The translations under genes and the position numbers were made by a program. From positions 1-64,000 of the forward strand of contig CAMCFT010000001.1 in assembly GCA_945874225.1 (NCBI GenBank): 64,000 nucleotides of DNA, given 5' to 3'. The notes under the pieces are model-generated. The model ran no database searches. It was given only the letters and a program-made list of their open reading frames with translations, and was not told the DNA's origin. Origin of the DNA: Flavobacterium psychrophilum (GTDB lineage Bacteria; Bacteroidota; Bacteroidia; Flavobacteriales; Flavobacteriaceae). Positions 41,086 to 48,851 of the stretch are shown in pieces; the first letter of the stretch is position 1; each line of letters opens with the position of its first letter.

Positions 41086-43848
41086 TTAAAAGGTTAAATA
41101 AAGATTGACCATATACGTTCTTCCGTATCCGTAGAAGTATTTTGGGCCAAATTTACTATAAGAACCACTTTGATGATCTTCGTAATCTGCTGTGTAATTT
41201 GAATCTCTTGATTGTTCGAAACCACCCGTTTTGTAGCTAATGTCTAAAACATTGTTTACGGTTGCAAAAAGCCCTAAAGTTTTGTTGTTAATCCTCCAAG
41301 ATTTTCCACCTACTATATTAAACAGGTAAAAAGAGTCGAATTTTTCCTGTTTCAAATAACTGTCTGCCAAGGTTTGATCTATGGCTCTGTAATTGGTAAG
41401 AGCATCATAGTTATAATAATTGGATGTTCTTTTAATCGTGGACATATCCAAATAATTGTCTGCTATATAATTAGCATTTGCTCCAATCCACCAGAATTTA
41501 GGGTCTCTATATTCTATTCCAACAGAGTAGGCTTGCTGTGGCATTCCTGATTGTTTCAATCCCGTAAAATTAGCTTTCCCGTAATCAGTTGTGGTTGCTG
41601 ATGCATCATCTGTTAAGCTTACTGTTGGATCATTAGTCAAAGTATATTCACCATATGCGGCAACTCCAGTAACTTTGATAGTAGAAGTGAGTTGGTATTC
41701 AAGACCAGCTTCGAATCCTCTGTTCCTTTTATTGATTCCCGTTACTACTTCAGATACAAAAGCTCCTTCTCCACCAACAGCATCTGCATAATAAAAATTG
41801 ATGTCGGTTGAGTTTAATGTTTCAGAGAAATATCCTGTAAAACGAGCTTTGAATTTGGGTGCTTTAATAATGTAACTCAAATCGCCACCTTTGATGGTTT
41901 CGTTGGTAATATTTGGTGTAATATTATTGTTTACACGAGAATTTGGAAAAACATCTTTAGAGTTTGGAGCTTTAGTCATATAAATAGCGTTGAAATCAAT
42001 AAAGTTTCTCCCTGTTAATTTATAAGTCAATCCTCCTTTGAATCCAAAGTTGTCAAAGAAAACTTTATCGCTTTTCCCAAAAGAATTGTTTTCATAATAG
42101 CCGTTTTTATATAAACCATCTCTTTGGTAGCTTGAACGGGAGAACGATTGTGCAAGGTAGAAATCTACTTTTTTATACGTAAATTTAAATTGGGTAAAAG
42201 CATCTAATTTTTTTACATCAATGTTGTAATTGTATCCGTAATGTTCGCCAACTCCAAGAGTTCTATCTGGATTGTTCAAATCAGAATATTGTTGATTGCC
42301 TATTCCAAAAGTACTTTTGTCGGCAAAATAAGTCCCGCCCAAAAGGTCAATCATATTTTTGAAATTCTTGGTTCTAGAATCTAGATAATTTCCGCCAGCA
42401 ATCAAAATCACATTATCCGAAAGTTGAGAGTTGAATCTAGTGTTCACTGTAGCAATGTTTTCATCACTTCGGTCTTCATACAAAACTATACGGCTACCGT
42501 TTGTTATGTTTTCATTGTTGATTCTGTACATGTCTTTCCAGTCCAATTGTTTATTGGCAAGGAAAAGGTCTTTTTGTTGCTCTGCATTTGCAATATAAGT
42601 TGGCGTATTACCAACATAATTTTGATTGTTATCAAAATAATTAGTCCAATAGCTAGGTAATTTTGCGTAATACGTTGGGTCTGGATTATTGGATTTTGTA
42701 TAATCCAAACGGCTGTTTCCGATTTGCCCAATTTGATAAGAAACAGTGGTGTTTATATTTGTTTTTGGGTTCACTTTCCAATAGTGAGCCAACATAAACA
42801 TAGGCTCTTCGGATTTTTTAACTCTTGAATTTCTTTTTTCCCCTTCTTGGTATCCCCAGTAAGAATTGTATTTTTCTCCTGCTAAATCAGTTTGTTCGGC
42901 AGTATTTGGTGAGTTTTTACCTCTTTTATTTTGTGCATAAATTGAGGTAAGGTTAATGCTGTGTTTGCTATTAATTTTCTTTTCGACACTTGCAAATAGT
43001 GAATTTGCATCATAAGTACTCCCTTCAAAATAGCCTTCTTGAGCCCATCTTCTTCCACCAGAAATAACATAAGCCCAACCGTCTTTATCCATTCCCGAAG
43101 CGTGAGTTGCCATGACTCTATTGCTATAATTGGTATTAGTGTTTAAATAAGAGATTCTTGTTCCAGGTCTGTAAATCGAAGCTCTTGTGGTTATAAATTG
43201 AGTTCCAGCGATTGCGCCAAAAGCATAGTCCGACGGTGCTGAGCCATTTGTAAATTCCTGATTTCGAGTAGCATCATTTAAACCGCCCCAGTCGCCATAT
43301 TGTGGTCTTCCGTCAGCAACTTTATTCATGGTGACGCCATTAATCATTACATTAGAGTATTCATTATCAATCCCTCGAACGCTAAATCTTGCTTGCCCAA
43401 AATTATAGGCAGCTGCTTGCAAAAACACATCTTTTGAAGCTTGAAGCAATCCTGCGGTACTTTCGGAACCACTGTTGTCATCGCTCAAATCATTATCTGT
43501 TATAGCAATTAGTACGGACTGTTTTTCTTGAGTTAAATCTTCTTCAAAAGTCACCGTGCCCATATCTAGCATTTTACCTTCAATAATTTCGATTTTAAGT
43601 AATTGATCTTTGTAACCACTGCTTCTAAGAAGCAATAATTGATTCCCTGCATCCACTTTGTTAAAAGTAAATTTTCCATTTGAATCTGAAAGCTGCGTTA
43701 AATTTGTATTTTGAATGGATACAATAACACTTTGTATTGGCTTCTGTGTTTTGGAATCGACTACTTTACCAGAAAAACCAGTATTTGATTGTCCAAAAGC
43801 AAGCATTACTTGCATTACAAATAATGTGCTAATAATAATTTTTTTCAT
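41086..43848 (-). CDS. TonB-dependent outer-membrane receptor with carboxypeptidase-like domain
   Basis: A 920-residue outer-membrane transporter. The signal peptide KKIIISTLFVMQVMLAFG is followed by a carboxypeptidase-D regulatory-like domain (TGFSGKVVDSKTQKPIQSVI, about residues 23 to 110), then a plug (FGQARFSVRGIDNEYSNVMI, near residue 155) and a beta barrel ending in GRTYMVNLYLTF with the C-terminal Phe. It imports a ligand using proton-motive force via TonB. The DUF5689 lipoprotein gene is 10 bp downstream, and an EEP-family nuclease gene is divergent upstream across 133 bp. Nucleotide or phosphate products are the inferred ligand class. No FecIR-type sigma/anti-sigma pair is present. 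Confidence 0.92.
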   Translation of the reverse strand: MKKIIISTLFVMQVMLAFGQSNTGFSGKVVDSKTQKPIQSVIVSIQNTNLTQLSDSNGKFTFNKVDAGNQLLLLRSSGYKDQLLKIEIIEGKMLDMGTVTFEEDLTQEKQSVLIAITDNDLSDDNSGSESTAGLLQASKDVFLQAAAYNFGQARFSVRGIDNEYSNVMINGVTMNKVADGRPQYGDWGGLNDATRNQEFTNGSAPSDYAFGAIAGTQFITTRASIYRPGTRISYLNTNTNYSNRVMATHASGMDKDGWAYVISGGRRWAQEGYFEGSTYDANSLFASVEKKINSKHSINLTSIYAQNKRGKNSPNTAEQTDLAGEKYNSYWGYQEGEKRNSRVKKSEEPMFMLAHYWKVNPKTNINTTVSYQIGQIGNSRLDYTKSNNPDPTYYAKLPSYWTNYFDNNQNYVGNTPTYIANAEQQKDLFLANKQLDWKDMYRINNENITNGSRIVLYEDRSDENIATVNTRFNSQLSDNVILIAGGNYLDSRTKNFKNMIDLLGGTYFADKSTFGIGNQQYSDLNNPDRTLGVGEHYGYNYNIDVKKLDAFTQFKFTYKKVDFYLAQSFSRSSYQRDGLYKNGYYENNSFGKSDKVFFDNFGFKGGLTYKLTGRNFIDFNAIYMTKAPNSKDVFPNSRVNNNITPNITNETIKGGDLSYIIKAPKFKARFTGYFSETLNSTDINFYYADAVGGEGAFVSEVVTGINKRNRGFEAGLEYQLTSTIKVTGVAAYGEYTLTNDPTVSLTDDASATTTDYGKANFTGLKQSGMPQQAYSVGIEYRDPKFWWIGANANYIADNYLDMSTIKRTSNYYNYDALTNYRAIDQTLADSYLKQEKFDSFYLFNIVGGKSWRINNKTLGLFATVNNVLDISYKTGGFEQSRDSNYTADYEDHQSGSYSKFGPKYFYGYGRTYMVNLYLTF

Positions 43849-43981
43849 AATTAAAATTAAAGTTAACCCAATAAAATTTAAATTAAGTTTAAATGGGGAA
43901 GCAAATCTACATTATTAATTATAATTATATACATTTGTTCCCAAGTTTTTGTTAAACTTTACTTTAAAATAATATGCTATT

Positions 43982-45085
43982 ATGAGAATTAAAAGATTTA
44001 TTGCCGTTTTGATTGTTTTATCTTCAATTTTTGGAGCAAATGCACAACAGAAAAAATATGTAGTACGCACCGTTGCATTTTATAATTTCGAAAATTTATT
44101 CGACACAATTAATAACCCTAATTTTGACGATGAATGGACTCCAACAGGACTCCAACGTTGGAATTCAGCAAAATACAATCAAAAACTAGAAAATCTGTCG
44201 AAAGTCCTGATGCAAATTGGCACGAATGATCAACAAAAAGAAGCACCTACTTTTATTGGGTGTTCAGAAATTGAAAACCGTGGAGTTCTCGAAGATTTAG
44301 TTAAGCAACCTAACATTGTTAAAGATGATTATGGAATTGTGCATTTTGATTCTCCTGACAAAAGAGGAATTGATGTTGGGTTATTATACCAAAAGAAATA
44401 TTTCAAGCCTACCAGTTTTGTTAATATTCCCCTGATAATTTATAGAGGAGACAATAAAGAAAAAGATAAAGAGACGGAAGAAGATAAAGCCGATAAAGAT
44501 AAAATTGAAGTGACACACGATAATAGAGTTTATACCAGAGATATTCTGTTAGTAACAGGATTTCTTGATGGTGAAGAAATTAATATATTGGTAAATCACT
44601 GGCCTTCACGTTCTGGAGGCGAGAAAAAAAGCAGCCCATTTCGTGAAGCAGCAGGAAGATTAGCCAAGAAAGTGATGGATTCTGTCTACAAAGTAAATCC
44701 TAATGCCAAAATTATTTTAATGGGAGATTTAAATGACGGAACGTATAACAAAAGTGTAAAAGAAGGTGTTGGAGCCAAATTAAAAAAATCGGAAGTACAA
44801 CAATTTGGCGTTTATAATCCTTTCGAGCAAATGGCTAAAGAAGGAAATTCATCGTTGTTCTATCGTGATGCAGGTGATATTTTTGACCAAATTATGGTTT
44901 CCGAAACCTTAATCAAGAATGATTTTTCAACTTTTCAATATTGGAAAGCAGGAATTTATAATAAGCCGTTTATGATAGGAAAATTTGGCAGATATGCAGG
45001 TTATCCTTTGCGCCATTCCGAAAACGAAATTGGATATAGCGACCACTTCCCGGTTTATATATATTTGATAAAAGAAGTGAAATAA
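43982..45085 (+). CDS. Endonuclease/exonuclease/phosphatase family protein, exported
   Basis: A 367-residue EEP-fold enzyme with a signal peptide ending GANAQQK (residue 22 region). The metal and phosphate-binding residues are seen in YNFENLFDTI (about residue 37), GCSEIENRG (Glu, about residue 95), VNHWPSRSGGEKK (catalytic His region, about residue 205), MGDLNDGTYN (about residue 252) and SDHFPVYIYL (final Asp-His). It hydrolyses phosphodiester or phosphomonoester bonds, plausibly in DNA or nucleotides. It diverges from the TonB receptor operon, and the OB-fold-like gene follows by 15 bp. Confidence 0.9.
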   Translation: MRIKRFIAVLIVLSSIFGANAQQKKYVVRTVAFYNFENLFDTINNPNFDDEWTPTGLQRWNSAKYNQKLENLSKVLMQIGTNDQQKEAPTFIGCSEIENRGVLEDLVKQPNIVKDDYGIVHFDSPDKRGIDVGLLYQKKYFKPTSFVNIPLIIYRGDNKEKDKETEEDKADKDKIEVTHDNRVYTRDILLVTGFLDGEEINILVNHWPSRSGGEKKSSPFREAAGRLAKKVMDSVYKVNPNAKIILMGDLNDGTYNKSVKEGVGAKLKKSEVQQFGVYNPFEQMAKEGNSSLFYRDAGDIFDQIMVSETLIKNDFSTFQYWKAGIYNKPFMIGKFGRYAGYPLRHSENEIGYSDHFPVYIYLIKEVK

Positions 45086-45100
45086 TTTAAAATTTCCAAA

Positions 45101-45466
45101 ATGAAAAATTTAGCACTAGCTTTTCTTCTTGTATTTTCTGTAAATTGTTTTTCACAAGATACTATCACAACTGCCAAGGTCAAAGAATATATGGATAAAG
45201 AAGTTTGTGTTATAGGGAAAGTAGTTTCATTTAAACTTGCTGCCGAAGGTAAAAACACAAATTATATAAACATCGATAAACCCTATCCAGAGAGCATTTT
45301 TACGGTTGTAATTTCTAACAGTTACCTCGAAAAGCTGAATATTAAAATCGAAGATTTGAAAGACAAAACCGTGTATGTAAAGGGAACAATAACGGTTTAT
45401 AAAAACGATCCAAAACAAATACCGCAAATCTTCAATCCAATAAGTATTGTCGTGAAAAAAGAGTGA
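45101..45466 (+). CDS. OB-fold-like exported protein
   Basis: A 121-residue precursor with a signal peptide (KNLALAFLLVFSVNCFSQ). The mature part of about 100 residues has the five-strand OB layout: KEVCVIGKVVSFKLAAEGKN, TNYINIDKPYPESIFTVVI and DKTVYVKGTITVYKNDPKQI. Similar small OB proteins in Bacteroidota resemble the nucleic-acid-binding DNA polymerase/tRNA-synthetase type OB. It lies 15 bp behind the EEP gene and is probably co-expressed; it may bind oligonucleotides in the periplasm. This is inference. Confidence 0.7.
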   Translation: MKNLALAFLLVFSVNCFSQDTITTAKVKEYMDKEVCVIGKVVSFKLAAEGKNTNYINIDKPYPESIFTVVISNSYLEKLNIKIEDLKDKTVYVKGTITVYKNDPKQIPQIFNPISIVVKKE

Positions 45467-45496
45467 TTTTGTAGCAACTTAAAAACAAACATTTCA

Positions 45497-45556
45497 AACC
45501 ATTAAGAAATTAAGTTTTGCGGTATTTCTTAATGAACCTTAATTTCCTTAATGGTT
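45497..45556. repeat. Long inverted repeat, copy 2 (AACCATTAAG family)
   Basis: AACCATTAAGAAATTAAG (45497 to 45514) and CTTAATTTCCTTAATGGTT (45538 to 45556) mirror each other. The arms match copy 1 at 16865 to 16923 almost exactly, while the centre differs. The 341-bp gap from 45467 to 45807 also holds the corA promoter, a mini-ORF and a hairpin (separate entries). Confidence 0.7.
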
Positions 45557-45658
45557 TGAAAAAATTGAATATTTCCAAAAAAATCAAAAAAATCAAAAAC
45601 TCACAAAAAATGCGAATTAATCATAAAAGCCACTCCAATATTTTTAGTTTTGAACTAA

Positions 45659-45692
45659 TTGGCAGTTTTTAGGATTAAAAGTTATACTTTTG
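45659..45692 (+). promoter_or_regulatory. Candidate corA promoter
   Basis: TTG at 45659 to 45661 and TACTTTTG at 45685 to 45692 are spaced by 23 bases, close to the flavobacterial -33/-7 arrangement. Transcription from here would give a leader of about 110 nt, containing the mini-ORF and hairpin. Confidence 0.5.
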
Positions 45693-45717
45693 CAAAAATT
45701 AAAATAAAGCATCCACA

Positions 45718-45762
45718 ATGGACGATTATTATTCGGAGAAAAGAAAAGACAAACAGGAATAG
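45718..45762 (+). CDS. Candidate 14-residue leader peptide before corA
   Basis: ATG at 45718 opens MDDYYSEKRKDKQE and ends with TAG at 45760. It lies within the proposed corA leader and just before the hairpin that covers the corA start. Its charged composition (three acidic and four basic residues plus two Tyr) is reminiscent of leader peptides, but a chance mini-ORF is possible. Confidence 0.3.
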   Translation: MDDYYSEKRKDKQE

Positions 45763-45768
45763 TCGTTG

Positions 45769-45810
45769 CATAATGTAAACGTTATTCTCTAAACAGCGCA
45801 TTACATTATG
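45769..45810 (+). promoter_or_regulatory. Inverted repeat covering the corA start codon
   Basis: CATAATGTAA (45769 to 45778) and TTACATTATG (45801 to 45810) are perfect 10-base inverse complements with a 22-base loop, and the last three bases of the right arm are the corA ATG. In RNA this would hide the start codon; as DNA it could be an operator. The left arm begins 7 bases after the mini-ORF stop, so translation of the mini-ORF could open the hairpin. Confidence 0.55.
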
Positions 45811-46734
45811 ATTACTTATTACAAAAACACCAAAGGTTTAGTTCAAACCGAAAGCCGCGAAGAAAACTGCTGGATTAATGTAGTTTGCCCCACAAAAGAA
45901 GAAACCAAATTCCTTCTCAAAGAACTGCAAATTCCCGAAGATTTTTACAGTGATATTGAAGATATTGACGAACGACCACGTATCGAAATCGAAAACGGTT
46001 GGACGCTAATTATTTTAAGAATCCCTTTCAGGAGCAACGATGCAAAACTGCCATTCAACACAGCACCATTAGGTTTAATGTTCAAAGAGGATGTTTTTGT
46101 TTCGCTTTGTTTTCACGAATCAGACATTCTTCCCGACTTTGTTTCCTATACAAAACGCAAAAAAATCACCGTCAACAATCATTTTGATTTAGTGCTGAAA
46201 TTGCTTTTGTCCTCAAGCGTTTGGTTCCTGAAACACCTAAAACAAATCAATCAGCGAATCAAATTAGCTGAAGATAATCTGGAAGAATCCATCAAAAACG
46301 AGGAACTTCAAGCCTTGCTGCAAATAGAAAAATGTTTGGTTTTTTTCATGACATCCTTAAAAGGCAACGATGTTTTGTTCCGCAGACTCAAGAATTTAAA
46401 AACTCACAAAGACACTTTTGACCCGGAATTGCTCGAAGATGTCGAAATTGAATTGCGACAAGCAGAAGAAACTACTAATATTTACAGCAACATCTTGACC
46501 GGAATGATGGACGCATATGCATCAGTGATTTCAAATAATTTGAACGTTATTATGAAACGACTGACTTCAATTTCAATCATTTTAATGATTCCCACATTAA
46601 TCGCCAGTTTATACGGAATGAACGTTCCTAATAATCTTCAGGAAAATCCATTCGGATTTTGGATTGTGTTGTTAATTTCTCTTATGGTTTCCGTTTTTGG
46701 CGTATTCTTGTTCAAGAAAAAGAACATGTTCTAG
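45808..46734 (+). CDS. CorA-family magnesium/divalent cation transporter
   Basis: A 308-residue inner-membrane channel. The N-terminal cytoplasmic domain (about residues 1 to 240) has a long coiled helix (ELQALLQIEKCLVFFMTSLK, VEIELRQAEETTNIYSNILT). The two C-terminal helices frame the GMN signature in LYGMNVPNN (about residue 271), followed by a short positively charged tail FKKKNMF. It transports Mg2+ or Co2+/Ni2+ by family. Start ATG is embedded in an inverted repeat and preceded by a candidate leader ORF. Confidence 0.93.
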   Translation: MITYYKNTKGLVQTESREENCWINVVCPTKEETKFLLKELQIPEDFYSDIEDIDERPRIEIENGWTLIILRIPFRSNDAKLPFNTAPLGLMFKEDVFVSLCFHESDILPDFVSYTKRKKITVNNHFDLVLKLLLSSSVWFLKHLKQINQRIKLAEDNLEESIKNEELQALLQIEKCLVFFMTSLKGNDVLFRRLKNLKTHKDTFDPELLEDVEIELRQAEETTNIYSNILTGMMDAYASVISNNLNVIMKRLTSISIILMIPTLIASLYGMNVPNNLQENPFGFWIVLLISLMVSVFGVFLFKKKNMF

Positions 46735-46742
46735 ATTTTCTA

Positions 46743-46888
46743 GGAGCTATTCCCGCTTTCCGTTGTAATCTTGCTCAATAAACGCTATTTTTCTAATCAA
46801 AAAAAGGAGCTTCCGTTGGTCGCTCTTTTTTTTCAAGAAAAATTAGCCTTTCTTTTCTCAAGGATTTTCAACTCAATCGGGGCTAAGG
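46743..46888. repeat. Repeat-like GC-shifted stretch downstream of corA
   Basis: The 476-bp gap after corA has no gene. This part begins GGAGCTATTCCCGCTTTCCG and ends TCAATCGGGGCTAAGGC, with GGAGCTTCCGTTGGTCGCTC in the middle. Flavobacterial genomes contain a family of dispersed elements with GAGCTATTCCCGC-type ends, which I believe this belongs to. The plus-strand ORF at 46771 to 47010 runs through it and is not a gene. Confidence 0.45.
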
Positions 46889-46931
46889 CATTCGTTTTTC
46901 AAGATGAAATTTTATCATTAAAATACATAAT

Positions 46932-47020
46932 AACCACCCCGTCTTTCAGACACCCCCTACAAAGGAGGGGAATGCATACAACTTCCCCTCCTTTGGAGGA
47001 GTGCCCATAGGGTGGGATGG
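46932..47020. repeat. Palindromic C-rich element in the corA-ALDH gap
   Basis: CAAAGGAGGGGAA (46960 to 46972) and TTCCCCTCCTTTG (46983 to 46995) are perfect inverse complements around 10 bases; CACCC and GGGTG lie further out. Composition resembles the C-rich element at 22551 to 22659, although the arms are different. Confidence 0.55.
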
Positions 47021-47166
47021 ATTTTTAAATTAGAATAATAATAAAGTTAGAGATCGGAGATAGATCCTAGAAATAGGATTAACGAATTTTTTTTACTTAA
47101 ATATTTTTAGGCATCTTATATCATTTAAATTTTCAGACTTTTACTTTCTATTTCGCCATTATATAA

Positions 47167-47174
47167 TATATTTG
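47167..47174 (+). promoter_or_regulatory. Flavobacterial -7 element before the ALDH gene
   Basis: TATATTTG is an exact TAnnTTTG match, 37 bp before the ALDH start at 47211. Confidence 0.45.
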
Positions 47175-47210
47175 TAAAATAATATAACAATTATAACTAA
47201 AAAAGTTACA

Positions 47211-48758
47211 ATGATAACAATAGCGGATCAATTTGGAATGAAAGAAGCCCTAAAACAATTAGGAATCGAAGCCTTAAACGAAGGGACTTCAACCGGAGCA
47301 AACAATTTTGCAAACGGAAAAATCATTGAAAGCTATTCTCCGGCAGACGGAACTTTAATAGCAAAAGTAAAAACTTCGACCAAAGAAGATTACGAAAAAG
47401 CAATGCAAAAAGCTTCCGAAGCGTTCTTGGAATGGCGCATGGTTCCCGCACCAAGAAGAGGTGATATTGTTCGCCAAATGGGAGATGAATTGAGAAAATT
47501 CAAAGAACCGTTGGGAAAACTAGTTTCTTACGAAATGGGAAAAAGTCTTCAGGAAGGCTACGGCGAAGTTCAGGAAATGATTGACATTTGTGATTTTGCT
47601 GTGGGTTTATCGCGTCAGTTATATGGATTAACAATGCATTCTGAAAGACCACAACACAGAATGTATGAACAATACCACCCGATAGGAACTGTTGGAATCA
47701 TTTCGGCATTTAATTTCCCGGTAGCGGTTTGGAGTTGGAACTCAATGATAGCATTGGTTTGTGGCGATGTTGCGATTTGGAAACCTAGTTCAAAAGTTCC
47801 TTTATGTGGCATTGCTTGTCAAAACATTATAAAAACAGTTTTAAAAAGAAATAATGTTCCCGAAGGCGTAAGCTGTTTGGTAACAGGAAACGAATCAGGC
47901 GATTTAATAAACAATGACAAAAGAATTTCCTTAGTTTCTTTCACGGGATCAACAAGAATTGGCCGTCATGTATCAAAAACTGTTGCAGAACGTTTTGGAA
48001 ACACGATTCTCGAATTGGGAGGAAACAATGCGATTATAGTTTCGGAGCACGCTGACATCAGCATGGTATTAGTTGGAGCCGTTTTTGGAGCCGTTGGAAC
48101 TGCAGGACAACGTTGTACTTCAACGCGCCGTTTGATTATTCACGAAAGTGTGTATGATAAAACTATCAGCGTTTTGAAAAATGCATATGGTCAATTACAA
48201 ATCGGAAATCCATTGGACGAAAACAACCACGTTGGACCACTTATCGACAAAGGAGCTGTTCAGGAATATTTGAATGCCATTGAAAGCGCCAAAAAAGAAG
48301 GTGGAAAAATCATTGTCGAAGGAGGCTTGGTTGAAGGCGAAGGTTTTGAAAGCGGATGTTATGTAAAACCATGTATCATTGAAGCCGAAAATCATTTAGA
48401 CATTGTTCAAACGGAAACTTTTGCGCCAATTTTGTACGTAATGAAATACACTACAATTAAAGAAGCGATAGCATTACAAAACGGAGTTCCACAAGGACTT
48501 TCTTCATCAATATTCACAAATAGTATGCGAGAAATGGAATTATTCCTTTCTCAATCTGGTTCAGACTGTGGAATTGCCAATGTAAACATTGGAACTTCCG
48601 GAGCAGAAATTGGCGGTGCTTTTGGTGGTGAGAAAGAAACAGGCGGAGGACGAGAATCTGGTTCCGATGCTTGGAAAGCCTATATGAGACGACAAACCAA
48701 TACCATTAATTATGGAACCCAACTTCCTTTGGCGCAAGGAATAAAATTTGATTTGTAG
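47211..48758 (+). CDS. ALDH7-type aldehyde dehydrogenase (likely aminoadipate-semialdehyde)
   Basis: A 515-residue NAD(P)-dependent enzyme. The catalytic Glu is in LELGGNNAII (about residue 266), the catalytic Cys in GTAGQRCTSTRRL (about residue 301) and the general NAD site in GSTRIGRHVS. The N-terminus, NIAxx-type AFNFPVAVWSWN and MYEQYHPIGTVGI segments and the KETGGGRESGSDAWK end fit the ALDH7 subgroup, whose members oxidise alpha-aminoadipate semialdehyde in lysine degradation (AmaB). In this phylum they are also used for betaine-like aldehydes; the exact substrate is inferred. Followed by a terminator. Confidence 0.9.
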   Translation: MITIADQFGMKEALKQLGIEALNEGTSTGANNFANGKIIESYSPADGTLIAKVKTSTKEDYEKAMQKASEAFLEWRMVPAPRRGDIVRQMGDELRKFKEPLGKLVSYEMGKSLQEGYGEVQEMIDICDFAVGLSRQLYGLTMHSERPQHRMYEQYHPIGTVGIISAFNFPVAVWSWNSMIALVCGDVAIWKPSSKVPLCGIACQNIIKTVLKRNNVPEGVSCLVTGNESGDLINNDKRISLVSFTGSTRIGRHVSKTVAERFGNTILELGGNNAIIVSEHADISMVLVGAVFGAVGTAGQRCTSTRRLIIHESVYDKTISVLKNAYGQLQIGNPLDENNHVGPLIDKGAVQEYLNAIESAKKEGGKIIVEGGLVEGEGFESGCYVKPCIIEAENHLDIVQTETFAPILYVMKYTTIKEAIALQNGVPQGLSSSIFTNSMREMELFLSQSGSDCGIANVNIGTSGAEIGGAFGGEKETGGGRESGSDAWKAYMRRQTNTINYGTQLPLAQGIKFDL

Positions 48759-48773
48759 AGAAATAATAAACTG

Positions 48774-48805
48774 AAAAGCTATCTCAAAGAGGTAGCTTTT
48801 TTTTT
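48774..48805 (+). terminator. Terminator after the ALDH gene
   Basis: AAAAGCTATCTC and GAGGTAGCTTTT pair with one wobble around a 3-base loop, followed by nine T. Confidence 0.85.
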
Positions 48806-48851
48806 GGAACAAAATCATTACTTTTAAATGAAGAAAAAAAACAATTTCACA

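Noticed and set aside
46771..47010. 79-codon plus-strand ORF after corA
   Set aside because: It crosses two repeat-like blocks, has no protein-like composition and no homology signal I can see.
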